Positions 24,793 through 32,219 of a stretch of DNA of 32,359 bases are shown here, one piece after another. How positions within the stretch are numbered: position 1 is the first letter of the stretch; every line of letters starts with the position of its first letter. The translations under genes were made by a program, and so were the position numbers. Where the stretch lies: contig JAHDHO010000009.1 of the NCBI GenBank assembly GCA_020631275.1, positions 1 through 32,359 on the forward strand. The letters run 5' to 3'. The notes below the pieces were generated by a model, which was not told the DNA's origin, did not search any database, and saw only the letters and a program-made list of their open reading frames with translations. This DNA is from Polaribacter sp. GTDB taxonomy: Bacteria > Bacteroidota > Bacteroidia > Flavobacteriales > Flavobacteriaceae.

Positions 24793-25866
24793 TTAGTTAC
24801 CGATTAAAGAAGCTCTAGCACCACCATTATTAAATAATGCTCTCATTCTATTTCTTTGACCATCTGTAAACATGTACATACAAGCATCATCAGTATAATC
24901 CATGTAGTTCATTGTCATATCTGTTGTTTTACAATTTACAGTAGGAAAGGTTGGACACCCATAATTTGGTCCATCAGAACTAGGTGTATCTACAACAAAA
25001 TCATCTTGACGACATCTACCGTCTCCCCAAATATGACGTAAGTTTAAGTAATGACCAACTTCATGTGTACCTGTTCTACCTTTATTAAAAGGAGCAGAAA
25101 CATATCCTGTTGTACCGAAGTATTGAGGTGAAATTACAACACCATCTGTTGCAGAGTTTCCTCCAGGGAATTGAGCATATCCTAAAATACCACCACCAAT
25201 TTCTGCTACCCAAATATTTAAATGTGTGTTTGGTGTAATAGGAGGGTAAGCACTTTTTACAGCGTTATTTGTACCCCATGCAGTGTTAGAGTTAGCATAT
25301 CTAAATGTTCCTGCTAAAGTAAATTCTATTCCAGCATCTGTTGCATCATTTTCAAATGTAGATCCAGAAGGTAAATTTAAATCAGAATTTGCTTTTCTAA
25401 AATCTTGATTTAAAACATTAATTTGAGAAGTAACTTGAGCATTACTTATATTTTGATTTGAGTTACTATAAACAATATGAACATACACAGGAATGTTTAT
25501 AATGCCCAAATTATCATTGATAGGTGTAACATCTACATCTGAAGAATTTCCACCGCCACCATTAGATCCGCCGTCTTTTACAGGTTTACCTTTTGCGTTT
25601 ATAAACTTTCTTGTTGCGTATTCTACATCATACATTTTTTTGTATAGACCAGGTATTTCATTTAATTGCCTGTTTAATACTTGCATAGAGTAGCATTGTT
25701 TTTGTTTTTTTGAAGTACCTTTTGCTTCATATTCGTCTGTATGAACATAAAAGTCACTCATGTCTATTTTTGATTGTTGGTCTAAAGCTACTTCTGGGTC
25801 ATTTTCTTGGCATCCCATAAAAGTACCTGCTGCAATTAATAATCCTAATAATCCTTTTTTAATCAT
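24793..25866 (-). CDS. M43 (cytophagalysin/pappalysin-type) zinc metalloprotease lipoprotein
   Basis: A 357-residue secreted protease. The signal peptide ends at a lipobox-like FMGC (C19) followed by acidic residues (QENDPE). A propeptide-like region (about 25-95) ends in a Gly/Asn/Ser-rich linker. The catalytic domain starts with IINIPVYVHIVYSN and has the zinc site HEVGHYLNLRH (268-278; H268, E269, H272, H278), followed by IWGDGRC and the Met-turn MNYMDYTDDACMYMF, all hallmarks of metzincin family M43. Cysteines in GRC, YGC, NC and DAC probably form disulfides. No C-terminal sorting domain is present, consistent with lipid anchoring. Monocistronic, with its own terminator. Substrate unknown. 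Confidence 0.94.
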   Translation of the reverse strand: MIKKGLLGLLIAAGTFMGCQENDPEVALDQQSKIDMSDFYVHTDEYEAKGTSKKQKQCYSMQVLNRQLNEIPGLYKKMYDVEYATRKFINAKGKPVKDGGSNGGGGNSSDVDVTPINDNLGIINIPVYVHIVYSNSNQNISNAQVTSQINVLNQDFRKANSDLNLPSGSTFENDATDAGIEFTLAGTFRYANSNTAWGTNNAVKSAYPPITPNTHLNIWVAEIGGGILGYAQFPGGNSATDGVVISPQYFGTTGYVSAPFNKGRTGTHEVGHYLNLRHIWGDGRCRQDDFVVDTPSSDGPNYGCPTFPTVNCKTTDMTMNYMDYTDDACMYMFTDGQRNRMRALFNNGGARASLIGN

Positions 25867-26026
25867 TTCTCTAGTTTTTGGAGGTTTTAATAATTGTTAA
25901 ACTATGTTAATAAATTATGCTATTTGTATTTTAATTACAAAAAAAATATCAAATTTTTATCAAATAAGTTAATTTATTAACATTGCTAATATAGGTTTTT
26001 TAATTGGATAACAAAATTTTTAAATT

Positions 26027-26060
26027 AAAAAGGCTGAGAATGTAAATTCTCAGCCTTTTT
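26027..26060 (-). terminator. terminator after sufS
   Basis: A 15-bp perfect stem (26027-26041/26046-26060), loop GTAA, T-tract on both strands; 24 nt past the sufS stop. Its core equals that of the 24545 terminator. 25867-26026 shows no gene. Confidence 0.88.
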
Positions 26061-26083
26061 TAATTTTTAATAAATATCCTTTT

Positions 26084-27298
26084 TTAAGAAAGCATTCTAA
26101 CCGCTCTTTTTACTCCGTTAACAAAAACATCTATTTCTTCTTTTGTATTGTAAAAAGAAAACGAAGCTCTAACTGTACCCGGAATTTTATAAAAATCCAT
26201 GATAGGTTGTGCACAATGATGGCCTGTTCTTACTGCTATGCCCAATTTATCTAAAATTGCACCAATATCATAAGGATGAATTTCTTTTACGTTAAAAGAG
26301 ATTACAGCGGTCTTATTCGATGTGTTTCCGTAGATTTTTAAACCTTCTATCTTTAAGAGTTCTTCCGTTGCGTATTTTAACAATTCATCTTCATAATTTG
26401 CTATGTTTTTAAAACCTACAGAGTTCATATAATCTATTGCAGTTCCAAAAGCAATACCACCACAAATGTTTGGTGTTCCGGCTTCAAATTTATGAGGTAA
26501 ACCAGCATATGTAGTTTTTTCAAAAGAAACAGTCGCAATCATTTCTCCACCACCTTGATACGGTGGTAATTTATGCAACCACTCTTCTTTACCATACAAC
26601 ATACCAACACCTGTTGGGCCACAAAGTTTATGAGCAGATGCTACATAAAAATCAACATCTAAAGCTTGTACATCGGGTTTTATATGCGGTGTTGCTTGGG
26701 CACCATCAATTAAAACAGCTCCATTAAATTGATGTGCTTTGGCAATAATTTCTTCTATAGGATTTACAGTTCCTAGTGCATTCGAAACATGGTTGCAAAA
26801 AACTAATTTCGTTTTTTGGTTTACTAAAGAATGGTAAGCTTTCATGTCTAAAGAACCGTCTTCTAACATCGGAATTACTTTTAAAATAGCACCTGTTTTT
26901 TCACATAACATTTGCCACGGTACTATGTTAGAGTGATGTTCTAAAGCAGAAACGATAATTTCATCATCTTTTTCTAATAATGCAGAAAATCCAGAGGCAA
27001 TCATATTAATACTGTGTGTTGTACCAGAAGTTAATATAATCTCGTAAGGGTTTTTTGCATTAAAATGTTGTTGAATTTTAATTCTAGCTTCTTCATATTT
27101 GTCGGTAGCTTCTTGACTTAAAGTATGTACACCTCTATGAATATTTGCATTGTAGTTACTGTAATAATCTACAATAGTATCTATTACTACTTGTGGTGTT
27201 TGTGAAGTAGCTGCATTATCAAAATATATTAAAGGTTTTCCGTGTACAGTTCTTTTTAGTATTGGAAAGTCTTCTCGAATTTTATCAACATTTATCAT
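26084..27298 (-). CDS. sufS: cysteine desulfurase SufS
   Basis: A 404-residue group II cysteine desulfurase that takes sulfur from cysteine and passes it to the SUF scaffold for Fe-S cluster assembly. It is PLP-dependent: ILTSGTTHSINMIA (cofactor site), ALEHHSNIVPWQ, LIDGAQATPH, the PLP lysine K224 in ASAHKLCGPTG, and the sulfur-carrying C362 in VRTGHHCAQP. The start is ATG 27298 (MINVDKIREDFPIL, the family N-terminus); an in-frame GTG at 27316 overlaps the promoter box. It has its own promoter box and terminator and is separated from sufD by five genes, which is unusual for SUF clusters. Confidence 0.96.
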   Translation of the reverse strand: MINVDKIREDFPILKRTVHGKPLIYFDNAATSQTPQVVIDTIVDYYSNYNANIHRGVHTLSQEATDKYEEARIKIQQHFNAKNPYEIILTSGTTHSINMIASGFSALLEKDDEIIVSALEHHSNIVPWQMLCEKTGAILKVIPMLEDGSLDMKAYHSLVNQKTKLVFCNHVSNALGTVNPIEEIIAKAHQFNGAVLIDGAQATPHIKPDVQALDVDFYVASAHKLCGPTGVGMLYGKEEWLHKLPPYQGGGEMIATVSFEKTTYAGLPHKFEAGTPNICGGIAFGTAIDYMNSVGFKNIANYEDELLKYATEELLKIEGLKIYGNTSNKTAVISFNVKEIHPYDIGAILDKLGIAVRTGHHCAQPIMDFYKIPGTVRASFSFYNTKEEIDVFVNGVKRAVRMLS

Positions 27299-27315
27299 AG
27301 AAAATATATTTACCA

Positions 27316-27323
27316 CAAAGATA
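27316..27323 (-). promoter_or_regulatory. -7 box of sufS
   Basis: Minus strand TATCTTTG matches TAnnTTTG, 17 nt before the ATG at 27298. It shows sufS can be transcribed separately from the upstream three-gene operon. Confidence 0.55.
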
Positions 27324-27369
27324 AAGCATGATTTTTTAAACTTGTAATAAAGCGAATAAGATTTTCTTA

Positions 27370-27639
27370 TTATACTACTTTAGAAACCAATTTCACTAAA
27401 AAACCGACTCCGTTTTGAATATTCGATATAGCATTTGCTTTTTCGTTATTTGATAATGAAGCATTATTAATTTCTTTTAAAACAGACAAAGCATTGTTGT
27501 TTGTTATTTTACTTTCAGAAATAAACGCATCAATTTCTGATGTTTTTAAACTAGTTAAACCAGCTAATTGGTTGTGAAACTCTGTATCTGTTTGTGAAAC
27601 CGCTTTTTCTGCTAAACCAGTCCAATCTATATCGCTCAT
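27370..27639 (-). CDS. small soluble protein, third gene of the unknown trio
   Basis: An 89-residue protein I do not recognise. It begins MSDIDWTGLAEKAVSQTDTE, is predicted mostly helical, has no signal peptide or cysteine, and ends in a hydrophobic amphipathic stretch (GVGFLVKLVSKVV) that could bind a membrane or partner. It lies 5 nt after the lipoprotein gene and is followed by sufS, which has its own promoter. The tight spacing with the two preceding genes suggests one operon and a joint function. It might be a cytosolic or membrane-associated accessory of the polytopic protein. Confidence 0.7.
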   Translation of the reverse strand: MSDIDWTGLAEKAVSQTDTEFHNQLAGLTSLKTSEIDAFISESKITNNNALSVLKEINNASLSNNEKANAISNIQNGVGFLVKLVSKVV

Positions 27640-27644
27640 AATTT

Positions 27645-28229
27645 TTATTTTATTAGTTTTTCTAGTTTTAATAACTTTTCCATTCCTAAACCTGTTTTAT
27701 TTAATAAGCTATCTAATTTATTTTCTACTTGCTTAAAGTTTAGTTTGTTTCCGGTAAGTTGGTTAATTTCTGACAAGGCATTTTGTTCTGCTTTGTTTTC
27801 TTTTACTGCAGAATTAATTAAATTTTGTAAAGATGATGTTGCTTTAGAATAAGAAATGAAATTTGCATTTAAACCAGTAACAATCTTTTGTTGTTGGTTA
27901 GATAATATATCTTGTAAAGAATCTCTTTTTCTGTTAATTACAGGTATTATTGCTTCGATAATATTTGGTAATTCTTTTTTGTAATCTACATTCTGTGGTA
28001 GCAATTTTTGAAATTTTTTTATAATTTCTGGCGTATATTTATTTGTGATAAATGTATTTAATCGCGCTTTTTTTTCATTGAACAACTCATTTACCAAAGA
28101 AATATTTAATTGATGCATTGCATCGCCTTCATTTATAACATCTTTTGTTAATGTTGCAGTTGCATCTGGTAAACTAGCACACGATATTAAAATGCTTGTA
28201 ATTAGCAATAATAGTATATTTTTAAACAT
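27645..28229 (-). CDS. helical lipoprotein, second gene of the unknown trio
   Basis: A 194-residue lipoprotein with signal peptide MFKNILLLLITSILISC (lipobox cysteine C17). The residues after it (ASLPDAT) lack the acidic run of surface-exported lipoproteins, so it probably faces the periplasm. The mature part is nearly all alpha-helical and probably coiled-coil (LNTFITNKYTPEIIKKFQKL, NRKRDSLQDILSNQQQKI, NKLNFKQVENKLDSLLNKTG), with no enzyme motif. It sits 14 nt after the polytopic membrane protein gene and 5 nt before the small protein gene. It is likely a periplasmic structural or sensory partner; no known family recognised. Confidence 0.72.
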   Translation of the reverse strand: MFKNILLLLITSILISCASLPDATATLTKDVINEGDAMHQLNISLVNELFNEKKARLNTFITNKYTPEIIKKFQKLLPQNVDYKKELPNIIEAIIPVINRKRDSLQDILSNQQQKIVTGLNANFISYSKATSSLQNLINSAVKENKAEQNALSEINQLTGNKLNFKQVENKLDSLLNKTGLGMEKLLKLEKLIK

Positions 28230-28243
28230 TAGATTTTGGTGTT

Positions 28244-29020
28244 TTAAGTAGTAAAAATGTTTTTGATTTTATTTATAATTCCTTGTAAAATGCTAAAGAT
28301 TGTATCCGAAGAAAACCCACCAATTAAAGCAAGAATACTTTTATTAAATAAATTGATTTGTTTAGGATCTGTAGTATAAAATGCTATGATTTCTGACATG
28401 ATAAGACCAGAAATTATTCCCAATATTATTTGTGATAAATACCCAATTGCATTTTCTGGGATTAAGGTTCCTTTTTTTAAAGAAATACTTACTTCTTTTA
28501 ATAAAAAAAACAAAACGCCTAAACCTGCTATAGAACTTAAGTAAGCAATGTTTAACAGTAACGGAATACCACTATTGTTCATCATTCCTTTGTCTAAAGA
28601 ATCGTTGTTTACTTCTGCAGACATACCAGTAGCTATATAAGTAATCAAAAAAACTATTGCTAATACAACCAAATTTCTTAGTAGAGGAAATTCTCTAAAA
28701 ATAGAATTTCCATTTCCGCTTTTATTTAATTTTCTTGTATATCCAATAGATTTTGGTGTTGCCGGAGCTACGTTTTTACAAAGTAGATTATGTGCATTTA
28801 TTAAATCGTCTACATTACTATTTTGTATCAATGCATTCACTTCTGTGTTTACAGTAATACCGTTATAAATAGCAAAAGATAACATATTATTTATTTCGCT
28901 ACTTAACTCGCTAATAACCGTGTCAGAAATCCCAGGACTTAATTTTTCTATTATATTTTCTTTTTTTTCTGATGTTTTTTCTGTAATTTTTTTCTTACTG
29001 ATGTTGGCTGTTGTAGTCAT
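28244..29020 (-). CDS. polytopic membrane protein of unknown function, first gene of the trio
   Basis: A 258-residue protein with a soluble charged N-terminal half (about 1-110) containing NLLCKNVAPATPKSIGYTRK (79-97), then hydrophobic segments at about 113-133, 152-175, 192-214 and a weaker one at 229-248, where ALIGGFSSDTIFSILQGII carries a GGFS motif. The combination (VAP-TP...TR before the membrane part, then GGFS.d.i..iL at the end) resembles an uncharacterised membrane family I recall from proteobacteria and cyanobacteria, but I cannot name it. It starts the minus-strand operon that continues with the lipoprotein and the small protein. Divergent from the serine hydrolase. Confidence 0.75.
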   Translation of the reverse strand: MTTTANISKKKITEKTSEKKENIIEKLSPGISDTVISELSSEINNMLSFAIYNGITVNTEVNALIQNSNVDDLINAHNLLCKNVAPATPKSIGYTRKLNKSGNGNSIFREFPLLRNLVVLAIVFLITYIATGMSAEVNNDSLDKGMMNNSGIPLLLNIAYLSSIAGLGVLFFLLKEVSISLKKGTLIPENAIGYLSQIILGIISGLIMSEIIAFYTTDPKQINLFNKSILALIGGFSSDTIFSILQGIINKIKNIFTT

Positions 29021-29172
29021 TTTATGTGTTCATAAATTCGAATTAAAACTAATAAAATCAATTAGTTATATTTTAGGAATAAACCCTTTTTTTTATTTAT
29101 GGGTATTTATACTCGAACTAAAAATGATATGTTTTTTAATGCTTATTTTTACATTATTAAACTTATTTTTTT

Positions 29173-30492
29173 ATGAAATTTCTCAAACGAATTCTACTTG
29201 TATTATCAGTAATACTTATTGTAGCGGTAATTTATAATTACCCGAAGTTGAATATTTTGGCTGGTTATTCAGCAAAAAATACTGCATCTTCTGTATATCT
29301 AGGTAAAAGAACTTTAGAGTTTACAGATAAAACAGATAATAATTTTTCTCCTGTAAACTTGGCTACAGATAAAGTAGATACATCTTCAAAATCTGCTACC
29401 TCATCTGCTTTTGGTTTGTTAACTAGAAAAGCAATTTATAGAGAAGGTTTAGGCGCTGTTTTAACTTTAAATAAAGATGATGATAAAGCTAGTTATTTAA
29501 AACCTGTTAGATCTAATGCTGATAATGTAGCTGCTTTTCCTTATGGAAATGCACCACAAAAAGACACTGTTTTTGAAAATATAAATTATGATAAAATAAC
29601 AAATGCTGTAGATAATATCTTCGGAAAAAGTAATTATTCTAGAGCCGCAGTTGTTGTTTATAAAGACCAAATTATAGCAGAGAAATATGCCGATGGTTTT
29701 ACGAAAGACTCAAGAATTTTAGGTTGGTCTATGACAAAAAGTATTATGAGTACTGTTTACGGCATTTTACAGCATCAAAATAAGATAAACATACAAGATA
29801 AAGCACCCATTGATTCTTGGCAAAAAGACGCCAGAAAAGACATTACAATTCATAATTTATTACAAATGAATTCTGGTTTAGAATGGGACGAGAATTATGA
29901 TGAAATTTCTGATGCAACAAAAATGTTATTTTTAGAAAGAGACATGACAAAAATGCAAGAAGAAAAACCTCTTGTAGGTAAGCCAAATGCAACTTGGAAT
30001 TATTCTTCTGGAACGTCTAATTTATTATCTAAAATTTTAAGAAAACAATTTAATACACACCAAGAATACTTAGATTTTTGGTATACAGATTTTATAGATA
30101 AAATTGGCATGAACTCTATGGTTGTTGAAACTGATTTGGCCGGAAATTACGTAGCTTCTTCCTATGCTTGGGCAACTGCAAGAGATTGGGCAAAATTTGG
30201 GCTACTATACCTTAAAAATGGTAATTGGAACGGTGAAGAATTGTTTACTAAAGATTGGGTAGATTATGCAACTACACCAACGCCAACATCAAACGGAATT
30301 TATGGTGCTCAATTTTGGTTAAACACAAATGGAGGTTATAAAGATGTGCCAAAAAACATGTATTATGCAGATGGTTATCAAGGGCAAAGAGTATACGTTT
30401 TACCAGATGAAGAATTGGTAATTGTTCGTTTTGGGTTATCTGGATTTCAAGAAAATAAATTTTTAAGCGAAATTATATCTGCAATACAATAA
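29173..30492 (+). CDS. membrane-anchored serine hydrolase (class C beta-lactamase / NylB-like)
   Basis: A 439-residue penicillin-binding-protein-like hydrolase. An N-terminal signal anchor (about 5-22) is followed by a linker of about 110 residues of unknown role and then the catalytic domain. The nucleophile motif is SMTK (S186, K189), the catalytic tyrosine lies in WNYSSGTSN (Y277), and the third motif region reads YADGYQGQRVYVLP. The YSS and GYQGQ spelling matches 6-aminohexanoate-dimer hydrolase/esterase-like members rather than true beta-lactamases. It probably acts in the periplasm on a peptide, amide or ester; substrate not predictable. It is on the opposite strand to all flanking SUF genes and has its own terminator. 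Confidence 0.9.
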   Translation: MKFLKRILLVLSVILIVAVIYNYPKLNILAGYSAKNTASSVYLGKRTLEFTDKTDNNFSPVNLATDKVDTSSKSATSSAFGLLTRKAIYREGLGAVLTLNKDDDKASYLKPVRSNADNVAAFPYGNAPQKDTVFENINYDKITNAVDNIFGKSNYSRAAVVVYKDQIIAEKYADGFTKDSRILGWSMTKSIMSTVYGILQHQNKINIQDKAPIDSWQKDARKDITIHNLLQMNSGLEWDENYDEISDATKMLFLERDMTKMQEEKPLVGKPNATWNYSSGTSNLLSKILRKQFNTHQEYLDFWYTDFIDKIGMNSMVVETDLAGNYVASSYAWATARDWAKFGLLYLKNGNWNGEELFTKDWVDYATTPTPTSNGIYGAQFWLNTNGGYKDVPKNMYYADGYQGQRVYVLPDEELVIVRFGLSGFQENKFLSEIISAIQ

Positions 30493-30493
30493 A

Positions 30494-30519
30494 AAAACCA
30501 CTTAGAAATAAGTGGTTTT
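30494..30519 (+). terminator. terminator after the serine hydrolase
   Basis: An 11-bp perfect stem (30494-30504/30509-30519), loop GAAA, A/T-tracts on both sides; it may also serve the convergent small membrane protein gene. Confidence 0.82.
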
Positions 30520-30541
30520 ATATCTATATTGTAAAAATGTT

Positions 30542-30745
30542 TTACTTCTTTCCCGAAATTAATCCTGCAGCTAAGGCAATTACACCAATTACAATAGTAA
30601 TGTAAGAACCAGTGTTATCTTGTGCTTCTACCAAATCTAAATCTCCAATAGAAACTTGTGTTTCTGGCTGAATCATTGTGTAGATTCCGTAAATAGTTAA
30701 AATAAGTCCTACAATTAACAATACTGTTTTAATACTTTTATTCAT
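30542..30745 (-). CDS. small two-helix membrane protein (DUF3185-like)
   Basis: A 67-residue protein with two transmembrane helices (about 6-25 and 48-64) joined by a polar loop (PETQVSIGDLDLVEAQDNTG) that should lie in the periplasm, and a short basic C-terminus SGKK. The layout and GLILTIYGI...GVIALAAGLISG pattern resemble DUF3185-type small membrane proteins of flavobacteria. Function unknown. It is 91 nt from sufD with an inverted repeat upstream, so it may be transcribed on its own. Confidence 0.72.
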   Translation of the reverse strand: MNKSIKTVLLIVGLILTIYGIYTMIQPETQVSIGDLDLVEAQDNTGSYITIVIGVIALAAGLISGKK

Positions 30746-30764
30746 AATAAATAATTTTTAGTGA

Positions 30765-30791
30765 TTAGTTTGGTATAAAATTACAAACTAA
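30765..30791. promoter_or_regulatory. operator-like inverted repeat
   Basis: TTAGTTTG (30765-30772) and CAAACTAA (30784-30791) form a perfect 8-bp inverted repeat with an 11-nt AT-rich spacer, 19 nt before the small membrane protein start. The spacing suits a dimeric regulator; no regulator is known. Confidence 0.4.
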
Positions 30792-30836
30792 CTTAAGTTA
30801 TTATGAATGCAAACGATGCAGTGTTTAACTTATATG

Positions 30837-32150
30837 CTATAAATCGAAACCAATATTAACATTTAACTTCTTTGCAATTAGTTTAGTTATACGTTGTTTT
30901 ACCTCTGGTATTTTAACACTTTCTAGTACCGTATTTGCAAATGCAAACATTAATAAAGCTTTTCCTTCTTTTTTTGGAATACCACGTTGTTGCATATAAA
31001 ATAAAGCATCTTCATCTAACTGCCCAATGGTACAACCATGAGAACATTTTACATCATCTGCAAAAATTTCTAGTTGAGGTTTGGCGTTTATTGTTGCTTT
31101 ATCACTAATTAAAACATTATTGTTTTGTTGATAAGCATTTGTTTTTTGAGCTTCTTTATTAACAATTACTTTTCCGTTAAAAACCCCTGTAGATCTTTCA
31201 TCATAAATACCTTTATAATCTTGATGAGACTCGCAATTAGGTTCTATATGATGAACTAAAGTATGATGATCTACGTGTTGTTTACCTTCTATAATAGTAA
31301 TTCCTTTTAAGATAGAATCTATATGTTCTCCTCTCTGAAAAAAGTTTAAGTTATTTCTAGTGATGTTACCACCAAAAGAAAAAGTATGTACAGAAACAAC
31401 AGAATTAGATTTTTGTTCTATGTAAGAATTGTCTACTAATGATGCGTTTAAATCATCATTCTGAATTTTATAAATATCTACAGTTGCATCTTTAGCTGCG
31501 TAAACTTCTGTAACCGCATTTGTTAAAACTGGGTTAGAAGTTAAACTTTGATGACGCTCTATAATTTGAACGTGTGCATTTTGCTCTGCTACAATTAAAT
31601 TTCTTGGTTGTAACATGGTAGCATCTTCTGTACCTGTTGTAAAATTTATAATTTGAATTGGCTTTTCTACTTCTACATTTTTAGGAATATAGATATAAGC
31701 ACCTTCGTTGGCAAAAGCTGTATTTAAAGAAGTTAAATTATCTTCTTTTGCTATTTTATTAAAATAATTATCGATTACTGCTTTGTATTTTGGCTTTTTT
31801 AAAGCTGCAGACATTAAGCAAACATCAAAAGTATCATGTGTAGTTTCAGATAAAAAAGAACTGTACTTACCGTCGATAAAAACAAGCTTGTAAGCATCTA
31901 TATCATGTATAAAATACTTCTTAACATCAGATAATTGAATTGTATTATCTTTATTAGGAAACAAACTATAATCTTGCTTTAAAACAGCGTTTAAAGAAGT
32001 GTATTTCCAAGCTTCTAATTTTTTGGTAGGAAAACCTAATTCTTCGAATGTTTGAAGCGCTTTAGACCTAATATCATGAATATCTGACTCTGTATCTACT
32101 TTATTTTCAAAAGCTACGTATGATGATAATAATTTATCTTTTAATTCCAT
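30837..32150 (-). CDS. sufD: Fe-S cluster assembly protein SufD
   Basis: A 437-residue SufD, which forms the SufBC2D scaffold with SufB and SufC. It has an N-terminal helical part with FPTKKLEAWKYTSLNAVL (typical opening), a right-handed beta-helix core (FINFTTGTEDA-like strands, VQIIERHQSLTSNPVLTNAV), and the C-terminal conserved region ILKGITIIEGKQHVDHHTLV, HIEPNCESHQDYKGI, FNGKVIVNKEAQKTNAYQQN and DDVKCSHGCTIGQLDEDALF. Full length. It lies downstream of sufC with a 69-nt gap that holds a heptamer-type repeat. Downstream comes the small membrane protein rather than sufS. Confidence 0.96.
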   Translation of the reverse strand: MELKDKLLSSYVAFENKVDTESDIHDIRSKALQTFEELGFPTKKLEAWKYTSLNAVLKQDYSLFPNKDNTIQLSDVKKYFIHDIDAYKLVFIDGKYSSFLSETTHDTFDVCLMSAALKKPKYKAVIDNYFNKIAKEDNLTSLNTAFANEGAYIYIPKNVEVEKPIQIINFTTGTEDATMLQPRNLIVAEQNAHVQIIERHQSLTSNPVLTNAVTEVYAAKDATVDIYKIQNDDLNASLVDNSYIEQKSNSVVSVHTFSFGGNITRNNLNFFQRGEHIDSILKGITIIEGKQHVDHHTLVHHIEPNCESHQDYKGIYDERSTGVFNGKVIVNKEAQKTNAYQQNNNVLISDKATINAKPQLEIFADDVKCSHGCTIGQLDEDALFYMQQRGIPKKEGKALLMFAFANTVLESVKIPEVKQRITKLIAKKLNVNIGFDL

Positions 32151-32155
32151 TTTTT

Positions 32156-32215
32156 CAGTTTTCAGTTTTTAGTTTCAATAGTCAGTTGTGTAAACTGCAT
32201 ACTGCTACTGCAAAC
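32156..32215. repeat. inverted CAGTTTT/AAACTGC heptamer repeat between sufC and sufD
   Basis: CAGTTTT at 32156 and 32163, then TAGTTTC (32170) and CAGTTGT (32183), face AAACTGC (32192), ATACTGC (32199) and TACTGC (32206). Spacing is 6-7 nt. It has the same architecture as the 9191-9263 array but a different heptamer, and fills most of the sufC-sufD gap. Confidence 0.7.
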
Positions 32216-32219
32216 TTAT

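Noticed and set aside
27299-27316. GTG start extending SufS by 6 residues
   Set aside because: The codon lies at the edge of the TATCTTTG promoter box and the extension is absent from the family; the ATG at 27298 fits.
28920-29237. A 105-codon plus-strand frame overlapping both the trio membrane protein start and the serine hydrolase start
   Set aside because: It overlaps two well-supported genes and is only an AT-rich hydrophobic chance frame.
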